NCBI GenBank assembly: GCA_036558305.1
Contig: DATBFX010000400.1
Location: forward strand, 1 to 17,705
Origin: DATBFX01 sp036558305
Lineage (GTDB): Bacteria; Chloroflexota; Chloroflexia; Thermomicrobiales; UBA6265
Length of the DNA: 17,705 nt
Direction of reading: 5' to 3'
Under the pieces are notes generated by a model that worked only from the letters and a program-made list of their open reading frames with translations, was not told the DNA's origin and did no database searches. Positions 1 to 7,561 of this stretch are shown piece by piece; the stretch's first letter is position 1; the number at the start of each line of letters is the position of its first letter. Both the position numbers and the translations under genes were made by a program.

Positions 1-116
1 GGGCACGGGGCACCTCCAAGGCGAACATCGGTTGGCTTGCACCCCGATTGTCGCCGGTCTCCGTGCCCCGTTCCATCCGCGTTCCGCCCCCGGTCGCCGC
101 TCCCACGCCCCACCCG
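1..116. other. Non-coding GC-rich stretch
   Basis: No convincing gene is visible here. Positions 5-13 (ACGGGGCAC) and 63-71 (GTGCCCCGT) are inverted copies that could form a small hairpin. The stretch lies beyond the 3' end of the toxin-antitoxin region and probably holds only repeat debris or terminator structure. Confidence 0.4.
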
Positions 117-172
117 CTACCCCCTGTCCGCTCCTGAACCCGGTGAGCGGGAGAGGGGGTAGGGGGTGAGGG
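117..172. repeat. Palindromic GGGGAG-type repeat, possible terminator
   Basis: CTACCCCCT (117-125) pairs with AGGGGGTAG (154-162), and CCGCTC (128-133) with GAGCGG (145-150), forming a long imperfect hairpin. The right flank continues as GGGGGTGAGGGT. The same family of sequence appears at 14295-14399 between two convergent genes, so this is a dispersed intergenic repeat in this genome. It lies about 30 nt past the end of the minus-strand PIN remnant and could terminate transcription from that side. Confidence 0.6.
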
Positions 173-197
173 TACCTGGATCCGGGGCTCACATCCA

Positions 198-601
198 TTA
201 AGACGGGTCCTGTCGCCAGGATTCGAGGAAGGCGCTCGGCGACATGATCGGGATACCGGCATAGTGGCGAAGCGGGAGGAGGCGTCTGCGATCGCCGGTG
301 ACGATCGCATCGACGGCACCGGCGACGGCGCATTCGAGAATGCGGTTGTCGGACTCTTGTCGTGTACGACCGCCAAACGCACATCCGGCTGCACCACCCA
401 TGACGTCTGTCTCATGCTTATCTCGGCGGCGCCTACCCTTTCGGGCGACGTCCCGAGCCCTTGCAGCGCACGCACGACCTGATCGATCAATGGCTCCGAA
501 GTCACCGAGCGGATCGCGCGAGTTTTCACGAGTTTGACGACCTGAGCCGGTATCGTTCTCTGGAACGCGAATCCCGATACCCAGACATGGGCGTCGAGCA
601 C
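198..601 (-). pseudogene. Decayed PIN-domain toxin (copy 1)
   Basis: Conceptual translation from about 601 gives VVLDAHVWVSGFAF then SEPLIDQV, matching the intact PIN toxin at 1031-1447. From about position 356 the match moves to another frame, giving SDNRILECA, IVTGDRRRLL, HYAGIPIMSPSAFL, and ends at 198. The two frames imply loss of one base near 354-360. The start codon region is also missing: about 14 nt present in the intact copy are absent here. The conserved Asn two residues after the first catalytic Asp has become His. PIN proteins of this family (putative TA toxin, COG1569-type) are Mg-dependent ribonucleases; this copy should be inactive as written. A sequencing error could account for the 1-nt loss, but not easily for the 14-nt loss. 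Confidence 0.8.
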
Positions 602-608
602 GACGATC

Positions 609-848
609 CGCCTTTTCCTCGATGGAATCGAGGAACGCCTCAAGATCCTCTTCGCGTTCGATCCCTCTGGCTCGTGCGCGTTCTGAAACCTCGTCTTGGA
701 TTTCTTTCCACCGCCGCTCTTGGTCCAAGAACGTGCGGACAGAGGCACGGATCAGATCTTCGCGTGAGAGCGAGGTCTCCGCGGCAGCCTCGTCGATCTC
801 GCGGAGCAGGTCCTTCGACAACGTGAGGCTCGGCAACGTCGCCGTCAT
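609..848 (-). CDS. Ribbon-helix-helix antitoxin (copy 1), fused to toxin remnant
   Basis: Starts MTATLPSLTLSKDLL at 848; residues 1-47 are identical to the antitoxin at 1454-1696 and look like a CopG/RHH DNA-binding domain. Residues 48-80 differ more (EEDLEAFLDSIEEKA versus EEELEAFLDAIDDEA). The stop codon seen in the other copy is gone, so the frame stays open through the toxin remnant down to 198, giving a 216-residue hybrid whose middle (about residues 81-164) is toxin sequence read out of frame. By family knowledge an RHH antitoxin binds its own promoter and neutralises the PIN partner with its C-terminal part. This one may still bind DNA; the hybrid's stability is unknown. Confidence 0.75.
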
Positions 849-934
849 GGTGCTCCCCCTCGGGCAGTTCGCCCAGAACGCCCCGATGCTTGGAGTATTG
901 GGGCCACCCATCTGCGCGTCAAGCAGCAACTCGC

Positions 935-1007
935 CTTTTTCCCAATGCAGAACCGGCCGAAGCTCTCGGTCAGCACCGCCTCGTCGACTTCCTCGCCGGT
1001 CACCCCG
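935..1007 (-). pseudogene. Relic of the mnmE 3' end
   Basis: On the minus strand this encodes VTGEEVDEAVLTESFGRFC followed by IGK, differing at two residues from the real MnmE C-terminus (IFSRFCIGK) at 1783-1855. The offset to the real gene is 848 nt, the same as between the two antitoxin genes, so it belongs to one duplicated block. The stop codon position has changed from TAA to AAG. Similarity ends at about 1007. It is a scar of the tandem duplication, not a gene. Confidence 0.85.
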
Positions 1008-1030
1008 CCTGCACCTGCTCGGGTACCGGG

Positions 1031-1447
1031 TTACGAAAAGTCTCGCGTGAACAACCTCAAGAATTCACGGGGAGAAACAATCGGGATGCCTTCATAGTGA
1101 CCCAGCCGCAAGAGGTGCTTGGCATCGCCGGTGACGATGAAGTCTGCCCGACAGGCGAACGCACACTCAAGGACGCGGTTATCGGACGGTTTCGCAGAGA
1201 CAACGTCGAGCGTTGACTCTGGAGTTGCGAGAAGCGAGATCTGCTCGATATCTCGTTCCGCCTCGACGATACGCTCTGGAGACCAACCGAATTTCGTGAG
1301 CCGGCGCGTGACCTGATCGACGATCGGTTGGGACACGACCGCCCGAACCTGACGCATCCTGGCCAAATCGATCACAGCGCGCGGTACCGGGCCAGGAAAC
1401 GCGAATGCCGAAACCCAGATGTTGGCATCAAAGACGACTCGTCGCAC
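1031..1447 (-). CDS. PIN-domain ribonuclease toxin (intact)
   Basis: A 138-residue protein of the PIN-family TA toxins (COG1569-like). Visible acidic active-site candidates are D7 (VVFDANIW), D44 (QPIVDQV), D89 (SDNRVLECA) and D108 (VTGDAKHLL); the family typically ends with an I(V/L)xPxEFL motif, here IVSPREFL. The start is GTG at 1447, six nt after the antitoxin stop and in the same frame, typical of a translationally coupled antitoxin-toxin pair. Such toxins cut RNA and are held inactive by the cognate antitoxin. Both genes sit directly downstream of mnmE on the same strand. Base composition looks less GC-rich than mnmE, which fits acquired DNA. Confidence 0.85.
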   Translation of the reverse strand: MRRVVFDANIWVSAFAFPGPVPRAVIDLARMRQVRAVVSQPIVDQVTRRLTKFGWSPERIVEAERDIEQISLLATPESTLDVVSAKPSDNRVLECAFACRADFIVTGDAKHLLRLGHYEGIPIVSPREFLRLFTRDFS

Positions 1448-1453
1448 GCGGCG

Positions 1454-1696
1454 CTACGCTTCATCGTCAATCGCGTCGAGGAATGCTTCGAGTTCTTCTT
1501 CGGTGTGTATCCCCAGCGCCCGGGTGCGCTCTTCGCCATAGCGCCGGAGATCTCGCCATCGCCGCTCTTGATCCAAAAACGTGCGGACAGACGCCCGGAT
1601 CAGATCTTCGCGCGAGAGCGAGGTCTCAGCAGCAGCTTCGTCGATCTCACGAAGCAAATCCTTCGACAACGTGAGGCTCGGCAATGTCGCCGTCAT
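1454..1696 (-). CDS. Ribbon-helix-helix antitoxin (intact)
   Basis: An 80-residue protein. Residues 5-45 (LPSLTLSKDLLREIDEAAAE, then SLSREDLIRASVRTFL) have the strand-helix-helix pattern of CopG/RHH DNA-binding antitoxins, and the acidic C-terminus (EEELEAFLDAIDDEA) is the likely toxin-binding part. It lies 86 nt after the mnmE stop and 6 nt before the PIN toxin. A Shine-Dalgarno-like GAGGAG lies just upstream of the ATG (minus strand of about 1702-1707). By family knowledge it probably represses its own operon, alone or with the toxin. Confidence 0.82.
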   Translation of the reverse strand: MTATLPSLTLSKDLLREIDEAAAETSLSREDLIRASVRTFLDQERRWRDLRRYGEERTRALGIHTEEELEAFLDAIDDEA

Positions 1697-1782
1697 CGCA
1701 ATTCTCCTCGGGCATTTCGTCGGTCGCGCCCCGATGCTCTGAGTATTGGGGCCACCCGACTGCGCGTCAAGCAGCGACTCGC

Positions 1783-3189
1783 TTACTTCCCGATGCAGAA
1801 CCGGCTGAAGATCTCGGTCAGCACCGCCTCGTCGACCTCCTCGCCGGTCACCTCGCCCAATGCCCGCAACGCCGCCCTCACGTCCGTCGCCAGCAGATCG
1901 AGCGGATAGCCCTCGCCTCGGGCGGCCGTCGCGGCCCGAACATGACCGAGCGCGCGGTCGAGCGCCGCGCGCTGCCGGGCGGTGATCACCGCCGGTCGTG
2001 CCTGTCCCACCGCCTCGCCCCGCAGGAGCCCGACAAGCGCGTCCTCCAGCGCCTCGATACCGGTACCCGTCAGCGACGAAACCTCGACAACGGGCGAACC
2101 CGGCAATACCCCGGTCACCGCCTCCTGCGCTGCCCGCTCCGGCAGATCACGCTTGTTGACGGCGATCACCACGGGAGTCGGGCCCATCCCTCCGCTCCCC
2201 AGGCGATCCGCGAGCAGGTGTGCCACCGCCAGATCGTCGACCGTCGAAGCAACGGTGCCGTCGAGCACGAGGATTGCCGCCGCCGCCGCCGTCAACGCGC
2301 GCCGGCTTCGCTCGATCCCGAGTTGCTCGACCACGTCGGCCGTTTCGGCGATGCCGGCGGTATCGAGCAGCGTCACCGGCATCCCCCGCAGGTCGATCGA
2401 CTCGGCGATCACGTCGCGCGTCGTCCCCGCGATCGGCGTGACGATCGCCCGTTCTATCCGTAGCATGGCGTTGAGCAGACTGCTCTTGCCGACGTTCGGC
2501 CGCCCCACGAGGGCGATCTGCGCCCCCTCGCGGTAGAGGATCCCGACCCGCGAACCGGCGACCACCTCCGCCAGCGACGCCTCCGCCGCGGCCAGATCGG
2601 CGTCCACGTCGCTCGGCGGAATCTCGTCCTCCGGGAAGTCGGCCGCCGCATCGAGGTAGGCCAGCAGCGAGACGACCGCATCCCGCGCCGGTCGGATCCG
2701 GCGCGACAGGTCGCCCGCCAGGTCGTCGATCGCCAGTCGCAACCCTTCGCTGGTACGGGCGCTGACGACATTGAGCACCGCCTCCGCCTGCGCCAGATCG
2801 AGGCGACCGTTGAGGAACGCCCGCAGCGTAAACTCGCCCGGTTCGGCGTGCCGCGCCCCCGCCGCCAGCACCACCCGTAGGGTTTCCTGAAGCGGCACCG
2901 GCCCCCCGTGGCAGGTCAGCTCGACCGTATCCTCCCGCGTGTAGGTATGCGGCGCCGCCATCCACCCAAGCAGCGCCTCGTCGATCGTCTCCTCCGTGGC
3001 GGGATCGACGATTTTTCCGTAAAGTAACCGGTGAGAAGCCACTTTGCGGAGTTCGGGAGCAATCCCGCGTTTGCCGCGCCGGAAGACCCGTGCCGCGATC
3101 TCGGCCGCCTCCACCCCACTGATGCGCACCATCCCGACACCGCCCTCACCGGGCGGCGTGGCGATTGCGGCGATCGTCGCATTGTCCAC
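1783..3189 (-). CDS. mnmE: tRNA modification GTPase MnmE
   Basis: A full-length 468-residue MnmE. The N-terminal folate-binding domain covers about residues 1-120, followed by a helical domain interrupted by a G domain: G1 GRPNVGKS (229-236), G2 TTRD (256-259), G3 DTAG (276-279) and G4 NKRD (345-348). It ends with the hallmark FCIGK (464-468), whose Cys is needed for activity in characterised homologues. With MnmG it adds an aminomethyl-type group to the wobble uridine C5 of certain tRNAs, using a methylene-folate derivative and GTP hydrolysis. The start is GTG at 3189 with no obvious Shine-Dalgarno sequence; a 26-bp repeat hairpin ends 14 nt before it. It is the last housekeeping gene of the operon, and the TA module follows. 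No MnmG is seen in the window. Confidence 0.97.
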   Translation of the reverse strand: MDNATIAAIATPPGEGGVGMVRISGVEAAEIAARVFRRGKRGIAPELRKVASHRLLYGKIVDPATEETIDEALLGWMAAPHTYTREDTVELTCHGGPVPLQETLRVVLAAGARHAEPGEFTLRAFLNGRLDLAQAEAVLNVVSARTSEGLRLAIDDLAGDLSRRIRPARDAVVSLLAYLDAAADFPEDEIPPSDVDADLAAAEASLAEVVAGSRVGILYREGAQIALVGRPNVGKSSLLNAMLRIERAIVTPIAGTTRDVIAESIDLRGMPVTLLDTAGIAETADVVEQLGIERSRRALTAAAAAILVLDGTVASTVDDLAVAHLLADRLGSGGMGPTPVVIAVNKRDLPERAAQEAVTGVLPGSPVVEVSSLTGTGIEALEDALVGLLRGEAVGQARPAVITARQRAALDRALGHVRAATAARGEGYPLDLLATDVRAALRALGEVTGEEVDEAVLTEIFSRFCIGK

Positions 3190-3203
3190 GGTGTGGAGTC
3201 ACG

Positions 3204-3306
3204 AGCTTCGAGCTTCGAGCTTCGAGCTTGACGAGGTTGGTGTCCGTCGTGCGAGGCGACCGCCTGGAACCACAAACTCGAAGCTCGAAGCTCGAAGCTC
3301 GAAGCT
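3204..3306 (-). repeat. Heptamer inverted repeat hairpin, PfkB-kinase/mnmE junction
   Basis: Four tandem CGAGCTT units (3202-3229) face tandem AAGCTCG units (3281-3306). Positions 3204-3229 and 3281-3306 are perfect reverse complements over 26 nt, with a 51-nt loop. The structure begins 2 nt after the sugar kinase stop and occupies nearly the whole intergenic gap. The heptamer has no stop codon in any frame on either strand. No T-run follows, so it is not a classical intrinsic terminator. Confidence 0.9.
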
Positions 3307-3308
3307 GA

Positions 3309-4202
3309 TCATCTCCGGATCGGCCGCTCCTCGGCCACGGCCAGGAACTCCTCGACCTCGCGCTGTTTCGGAACGCCGGCGGTCCCAACGCCGCGCAGAC
3401 TGAGGGCGGCGACGGCATTGGCAAAGCGACCGGCCGTCACGGCGGACGCGGCGCGGTCGGTCGCGCGGATGAAGAAGGCGGCCGCGAAGACGTCGCCGGC
3501 ACCGGTCAGATCGACCGTGTTGACCTTGTACCCCGGCAGATCGGCGTGGTTGCCGCCGTAGATGATCCGTGACCCATCTTCGCCCTTGGTGATCACGCCG
3601 AGTCGACGCGCCCCGACCGTTTCGACCGTGTCGCGTGCCAGCGTGATCTCCTCGTCGCTGACGACGATGGCGTCGAGGCGGCTGACGAACTCGCCCGGCA
3701 ACCGGAGGTGGTGGAGTTTGACCCGCCCCCCGGTCGCGCGCGGCCAATCGCGCATCCACCCTTGGGGTGTGCACGCCAGAAAGGTCGGCGTCAACCCCCC
3801 CGTCTGCTTCGGATCCACCTCCTGCGCGATCGGCCCCAGGTGGATCACCCGCGCGTTGCGCCAATGGGGCGGCAACCCGCGGAGATCGATCGGCCCTGCC
3901 CACTTCGGCAGATGCTGCGTCCGTCGCCCCGCCAGGTATTCATTCACGAACATCGTCGGCGCCTCGGCGTCCTGAACGATGATGTTCAGTTCGTCGGCGA
4001 ACGGCTCAAGCGACGGGATCGCGATGCCCTCGATCGTCTTCCCGTAGGCGCCCCGCGTCAACACCCCGACGCGCCACCCGAGCCGCGCCGCCGTCAGTGC
4101 CGAATAGAGCGCGGTCCCTCCCAGCACCGCCGTCCCATCGGCCAGCAGATCGGCACAGATGTGTCCGATCACCAGGTACTCCGGCGTCCGCGTCGTCTGC
4201 AC
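3309..4202 (-). CDS. PfkB/ribokinase-family carbohydrate kinase
   Basis: The protein reads YLVIGHICADLL at its start, then a glycine-rich sugar-binding segment (LGGTALYSALTAARLG), and near the end the family's ATP/catalytic signature DLTGAGDVFAAAFF with the catalytic Asp of GAGD. It should phosphorylate a sugar or nucleoside; the substrate cannot be told. The start is uncertain. GTG at 4202 gives 297 residues and lies downstream of the repeat hairpin. ATG at 4310 and GTG at 4394 (overlapping the jag stop by 8 nt) are also in frame, but would add residues coded by the heptamer repeats (ELRASSFELR). I prefer 4202 because family members begin close to this core. It is transcribed between jag and mnmE, an unusual place for a sugar kinase. 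Confidence 0.85.
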   Translation of the reverse strand: MQTTRTPEYLVIGHICADLLADGTAVLGGTALYSALTAARLGWRVGVLTRGAYGKTIEGIAIPSLEPFADELNIIVQDAEAPTMFVNEYLAGRRTQHLPKWAGPIDLRGLPPHWRNARVIHLGPIAQEVDPKQTGGLTPTFLACTPQGWMRDWPRATGGRVKLHHLRLPGEFVSRLDAIVVSDEEITLARDTVETVGARRLGVITKGEDGSRIIYGGNHADLPGYKVNTVDLTGAGDVFAAAFFIRATDRAASAVTAGRFANAVAALSLRGVGTAGVPKQREVEEFLAVAEERPIRR

Positions 4203-4263
4203 CCCGGCGAGCGGCCGGCCCGGACTCAGCGGTCGCCGCGGCGGCGACTTCCCGCGGGAGTCG

Positions 4264-4383
4264 CGAGCTTCGGGCTTCGGGCTTCGAGCTTGGGAGGCGT
4301 CTTCGGACATACCCGTCTCGCGATCATCGGCATCCCTCGCCGACGTCCGATCTCGAAGCTCGAAGCTCGAAGCCCGAAGCTCG
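4264..4383 (-). repeat. Heptamer inverted repeat hairpin, jag/PfkB-kinase junction
   Basis: The left arm 4264-4291 is CGAGCTT, CGGGCTT, CGGGCTT, CGAGCTT; the right arm 4356-4383 is AAGCTCG, AAGCTCG, AAGCCCG, AAGCTCG. The arms pair over 28 nt with one mismatch, around a 64-nt loop. The variant units at 4271-4277 and 4370-4376 pair with each other, so the A-to-G change in one arm is matched by T-to-C in the other. The structure begins 4 nt after the jag stop codon. Confidence 0.9.
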
Positions 4384-4386
4384 TCC

Positions 4387-5202
4387 TCAGACACGCGGTT
4401 GCACCGTCACCCGTCGGTTGGCGCCCTCGCCGTTGCTCTCGGTCGTCACGTCGGGATTGCTCTTGAGGGTCATGTGGACGATCCGGCGCTCGTTGGGCGG
4501 CATCGGTTCGAGCACGATCGGCCGCCGGCTGCGCGCCACCTGGCGCGCCACCCGCTCCGCCAGACCGATCAGTGACTCCTCGCGGCGGGAGCGATAGCCC
4601 TCGACGTCGACGATGACCCGCGTCCAGTCGCCGAGTTTCCGGTTGGCGAGCAGGTTCACCAGGTACTGGATTTGGGCCAGGTTCTCACCGCGCCGGCCGA
4701 TCAGCATCCCGAGATCGCGCCCGAGGATGTCGATGAAGATCGTCGGCGGATCTTCGTCGTCGAGTGGCATCGACGACGGGTTGTCGACCGCGACCACGTC
4801 GGCGTCGATCCCCATGTGCACCAGCAGTTCGCGGACGATCTCCTTTGCGGTCTGCTCCTCCTCGGCGTCGACCCGGTCGTGCAATGCCGACCGCTCGGTC
4901 GTGGCGATTTCGCTCGGGCGCGGGGGCGGCGGCGTCCCGCGCTGCGATGGCCGATCGCCGGGGACGCGCCGTGGACCCGGCGCCCGCCGCGCCCCACCCG
5001 CCGCGCTCGGCGTCGGTTGCGACGCCATCCCCTTCGCCGTCACCCGTACCAACGCCTCGGCATCCTCGTCGGGCCCGGCGTCGGAGAGGACCTCGATGTC
5101 GACCGCGTCTTCGGGGAGCCCCAACTGCTCCAGGGCCAACCGCACCGCCTCGTCGACGGAATAGGCCTGGATCTCGACGCTGGTCATCCGGGTTCGGTCC
5201 AT
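4387..5202 (-). CDS. khpB: RNA-binding protein KhpB (Jag/EloR)
   Basis: A 271-residue protein with the three Jag parts. The N-terminal Jag domain spans about residues 6-58 (VEIQAYSVDEAVRLALEQLG), followed by a Pro/Arg-rich linker (60-100). A KH domain carries GRRG at 169-172 (LGMLIGRRGENL), and an R3H domain has the Arg-x3-His motif at R239-H243 (NERRIVHMTL). KhpB/Jag binds RNA, and in Firmicutes it influences cell elongation and division together with KhpA; its pairing with yidC is a classic gene order. The start at 5202 is supported by AAAGGA seven nt upstream, directly after the preceding repeat hairpin. The C-terminal tail after R3H (VTTESNGEGANRRVTVQPRV) is normal for the family. Confidence 0.95.
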   Translation of the reverse strand: MDRTRMTSVEIQAYSVDEAVRLALEQLGLPEDAVDIEVLSDAGPDEDAEALVRVTAKGMASQPTPSAAGGARRAPGPRRVPGDRPSQRGTPPPPRPSEIATTERSALHDRVDAEEEQTAKEIVRELLVHMGIDADVVAVDNPSSMPLDDEDPPTIFIDILGRDLGMLIGRRGENLAQIQYLVNLLANRKLGDWTRVIVDVEGYRSRREESLIGLAERVARQVARSRRPIVLEPMPPNERRIVHMTLKSNPDVTTESNGEGANRRVTVQPRV

Positions 5203-5217
5203 ACGGTCATCCTTTCG

Positions 5218-5324
5218 AGACGGACAGACGGACGGACGGACAGACGGACAAGGAAATGGCGAGAAACTGATTGGGTGACCAATGCGTCATCGATCCGTCT
5301 GTCCGTCTGTCCGTCTGTCCGTCT
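5218..5324 (-). repeat. Octamer inverted repeat hairpin, yidC/jag junction
   Basis: Tandem GACGGACA units at 5218-5248 are the reverse complement of 5294-5324 over 31 nt with one mismatch, with a 45-nt loop. The far arm overlaps two bases of the yidC stop codon (TAG), and the near arm ends just before the jag Shine-Dalgarno sequence. The unit is 8 nt here rather than 7, and stop-free in every frame on both strands. Confidence 0.9.
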
Positions 5325-6495
5325 ACTCGGTCGGCGTGTCGTCCTTGCGGGTTGGGCGCGACTTGCGCGGGACGATGGGTGGTCCGGACGCGCCGTTGCG
5401 ACTCACCTTGCCGTTACCCGATGGCTTGTTGCTCGCGTTCGCTTGGGCCGGTGCCGTGGACGCCGCGCCGTTGGCGGTGGCCGTGCCGTCCCGCTGCCTG
5501 GCGGTCCGTACTTCCTTTTTCACCGGGCGCGGCGGTTTGGGTCCCGCCCGCTCCGTCTCCGCATCCACCTTGCGCTGCAACTCCGAGCCGCTCTGACCCT
5601 TGGCGCGGGCGGCCCGCTCCGCTTGCTGCTGCTGCGCCTCCTGCATCTTGGCGTTGAACCAGCCCATGATGCCGCGCTGCCGCGGGGCCTCCTCGCCGCT
5701 CATCACCACCACGTCGTCGAGGTCGCGAGGCGGCCGGTACCCGAGCCGGCGGTGCTCCGGCAATTCGGGCAGACCCGGCATCCAATCCTTCATGCTGCCC
5801 CAACCGGTGATGAACCATTGCTGCACCACGCTGTAGAGACTCTGCGTCACCCAGTAGAGCACCGGTCCCGAGTCGTATCCCCAGCCGAAGAGCACGACCG
5901 TGATCGGCATGAAATTCATCATTTGGTTCATCATCGCCTGCTGCGGATCCTGGACCTTGCCCTGACCCGCGGGGCGCATCATCTTGGTCTGGACGAATTG
6001 GAAGACACCGGCCAGGATCGGCAGGATGTGGTACGGGTCCGCTTGGGCCAGGCTGGGGAGCCAGAGAAAGCCGCCGTGCCAGTACCCGGCGTCGCTCATC
6101 GACAGGGCGCGGATGGCGCGGTAGACCCCGAAGAAGATCGGGATTTGGATGATCATCGGCAGGCAGCCGGCCATCGGGTTGACCCGATGCGTCTGGTAGA
6201 GCTTCATCGTCTCTTGCGAGACCTTGGCCCGGTCCTTCCCGTACTTTTTCTGGATCTCCTTGATCTTCGGTTGCAGTTCCTGCATCGCCTTGCTGGAGCG
6301 GATCGAGGTGATCGTCAGCGGCAAGAGCAGCGTCTTGACGCCGATCGTGAAGGCGATGACTGCCAGACCGCCGCTGTGAAAGATGTTGGCCAGGAAGTCG
6401 AGGATGTCCTCAAGGAGTGAAACATAGGCTTGCCATCCGGGTGGCGATGGAGGGCTAAACGCGAGAACGTGGATAAGAGAAAGGCTATCGAGCAC
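5323..6495 (-). CDS. yidC: Membrane protein insertase YidC (Oxa1 family, short form)
   Basis: A 390-residue protein with no large periplasmic domain, as in Gram-positive-type YidC. Hydrophobic segments lie at about 41-61, 106-126, 154-170, 194-208 and 211-230. The conserved Arg of the hydrophilic groove is R66 (LTITSIRSSKAMQ), followed by the cytoplasmic hairpin helix KIKEIQKKYGKDR (77-89). It inserts and folds membrane proteins alone or with Sec. The last ~130 residues form a basic, disordered tail (PPRPVKKEVRTARQRDG and on), a likely ribosome-binding extension. The GTG start at 6495 has GGGAGGAGG about 10-14 nt upstream. Followed by jag. Confidence 0.96.
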   Translation of the reverse strand: MLDSLSLIHVLAFSPPSPPGWQAYVSLLEDILDFLANIFHSGGLAVIAFTIGVKTLLLPLTITSIRSSKAMQELQPKIKEIQKKYGKDRAKVSQETMKLYQTHRVNPMAGCLPMIIQIPIFFGVYRAIRALSMSDAGYWHGGFLWLPSLAQADPYHILPILAGVFQFVQTKMMRPAGQGKVQDPQQAMMNQMMNFMPITVVLFGWGYDSGPVLYWVTQSLYSVVQQWFITGWGSMKDWMPGLPELPEHRRLGYRPPRDLDDVVVMSGEEAPRQRGIMGWFNAKMQEAQQQQAERAARAKGQSGSELQRKVDAETERAGPKPPRPVKKEVRTARQRDGTATANGAASTAPAQANASNKPSGNGKVSRNGASGPPIVPRKSRPTRKDDTPTE

Positions 6496-6770
6496 GACGA
6501 AGGGCCTCCTCCCGCCGGGAGCGGGATGGATCGATGGGGCAAGGACGCAGACGCGGGACCCGCACGCGCTCTCCGATCAAACGGAACGCCGCCGCGCTTG
6601 GGCGACTGCAACGGTGATTCAGGATCGACTCGCTTCCACGCGCGAACGTCGTCCGTGTCGCCGCGCACCGCGCGGCACCGACGGCACCGGGTCAACACAC
6701 AAGCATACGGGCAGGTAGGGAACGCGGTCCAACCCGGCCTCCGGGTGGGGTGGCCGGGATCGGCGCAGGT
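6496..6770. other. yidD-yidC intergenic region
   Basis: 275 nt with no convincing gene. A small stem ACCCGG/CCGGGT (6732-6737 with 6741-6746) lies just after the yidD stop and could end some transcripts. A weak minus-strand promoter is possible around 6703-6735 (TTGGAC and TATGCT, 19-nt spacing). This is the only long junction in the operon without 7/8-nt tandem repeats, so yidC may have its own promoter. Confidence 0.4.
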
Positions 6771-6980
6771 TCAGGGGACCGGGTCGTACCCACCGCGGCA
6801 GAAGGGGTTGCAACGGCAGACCCGCCAAACCGCCAAACCGCCACCCTTGATGATACCGTACTTGGCGATCGCCTCGTAGCCGTACTGGGAGCACGACGGC
6901 TCGAACCGGCACGACGGCGGCAACATGGGCGAGACGAAACGTTGGTAGCCCCGAATCAGCCAGAGCACCGGTTTTCGCAT
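6771..6980 (-). CDS. yidD: Membrane protein insertion efficiency factor YidD
   Basis: A 69-residue protein with the full YidD pattern: an N-terminal amphipathic helix (VLWLIRGYQRFVSPML), then SCRFEPSCSQYGYEAI, GGGLAVWRVCRCNPF and a terminal GGYDPVP. The four conserved Cys residues are present. YidD is a small inner-leaflet membrane protein that helps YidC-dependent insertion; it sits in its usual place between rnpA and yidC. Start ATG at 6980, 39 nt after the rnpA stop, within a run of heptamer repeats. Confidence 0.95.
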   Translation of the reverse strand: MRKPVLWLIRGYQRFVSPMLPPSCRFEPSCSQYGYEAIAKYGIIKGGGLAVWRVCRCNPFCRGGYDPVP

Positions 6981-6989
6981 TCTTCGGGC

Positions 6990-7031
6990 CTTCAGCTATC
7001 AGCCGGCAGCTGTCAGCAATCAGCCTTCAGC
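6990..7031 (-). repeat. Six direct heptamer repeats (NNTCAGC) across the rnpA stop
   Basis: On the plus strand six consecutive 7-mers end in CAGC: CTTCAGC, TATCAGC, CGGCAGC, TGTCAGC, AATCAGC, CTTCAGC. The first two bases vary and the last five are almost fixed (one TCAGC to GCAGC change). They span the last rnpA codons, its stop and the rnpA-yidD gap. Unlike the other junctions there is no long inverted partner. Confidence 0.85.
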
Positions 7032-7475
7032 TTCTGTCCTACGTACGCCGCGATCCCCCTCCGCGGTTTGCACCCCATCCCTGCCACCATCGCCCGTCGC
7101 CCCTGACGCCTGACGCCTGACGCCCGACGCCTCGTCGACCAGGCGCGCCCGCTTCGCGATCCGCTCCAAACACGCCAGCGCCGTCGCGAAGCCCGGCAAC
7201 TCATCGGCGGTGCCGCGGACGATCACGACGACGTCGTACCCCTGGCTCATCCCCGGGTGCAACCGCCGCAGCGCCTCGCGCACCAACCGCTTGGCTCGGT
7301 TCCGCTCGACCGCCTTGCCGACCCGCTTCCCGGCCACCACGGCGTACCGATTCTGCGGCGGCTCCAGCGCATTGGGCAACACCCGCGCCACCAACGGCCC
7401 ATCCGCGAACGCCTTCCCCTGCGCCCGCGCCGCCCGGACCTCCGCTTCCCCCCGCAACCGCAGCCGCCGTTCCAT
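7020..7475 (-). CDS. rnpA: Ribonuclease P protein component
   Basis: Starts MERRLRLRGEAEVRAARAQGK and carries the family signature KRVGKAVERNRAKRLVREAL (residues 50-69, with the RNR core at 58-60). This protein helps the RNase P RNA cut the 5' leader from pre-tRNAs. I chose ATG 7475 because the family begins close to this point; a TTG at 7487 is possible. The core ends near residue 115; a further ~35 residues (SGVRRQASGATGDGG and on) are encoded by heptamer repeats at 7104-7131 and by the repeats across the stop, so the C-terminus has probably grown by repeat insertion. The coding sequence lies between rpmH and yidD, the standard order. Confidence 0.95.
   Translation of the reverse strand: MERRLRLRGEAEVRAARAQGKAFADGPLVARVLPNALEPPQNRYAVVAGKRVGKAVERNRAKRLVREALRRLHPGMSQGYDVVVIVRGTADELPGFATALACLERIAKRARLVDEASGVRRQASGATGDGGRDGVQTAEGDRGVRRTEAEG
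7104..7131 (-). repeat. Four TGACGCC heptamers inside the rnpA 3' end
   Basis: TGACGCC occurs three times in tandem, followed by CGACGCC. On the coding strand the units read GGCGTCA and encode GVRRQAS. They lie in the C-terminal extension of the RNase P protein, beyond the conserved fold. Confidence 0.88.
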
Positions 7476-7486
7476 GACGAGTGGCA

Positions 7487-7558
7487 AGTGGCAAGTGGCA
7501 GGTTACAAGTGGGACGGCGACCGCGTCACTTGCCACTCGTAACCTGCCACTTGCCACT
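7487..7558 (-). repeat. Heptamer inverted repeat hairpin, rpmH/rnpA junction
   Basis: AGTGGCA heptamers at 7480-7500 run into GGTTAC (7501-7506). Positions 7487-7512 are the reverse complement of 7533-7558 over 26 nt with one mismatch and a 20-nt loop. The hairpin starts 3 nt after the rpmH stop codon, and the repeat arm abuts the rnpA start. As at the other hairpin junctions, the heptamer has no stop codon in any frame on either strand. Confidence 0.9.
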
Positions 7559-7561
7559 CGT

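Larger units (their letters stand above)
198..1007 (-). repeat. Tandem duplication unit 1 (degenerate)
   Basis: Contains mnmE tail relic, antitoxin and broken PIN toxin in the same order and orientation as unit 2 (1031-1855). The offset is 848 nt over the mnmE tail and antitoxin and 833 nt at the toxin stop codons. The 15-nt difference equals the 14-nt plus 1-nt losses inferred from the reading frames. Confidence 0.85.
1031..1855 (-). repeat. Tandem duplication unit 2 (intact)
   Basis: Contains the true mnmE 3' end, the intact antitoxin and the intact PIN toxin. It abuts unit 1 with about 23 nt of unrelated sequence (1008-1030) between them. The duplication ended inside the mnmE coding sequence. 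Confidence 0.8.
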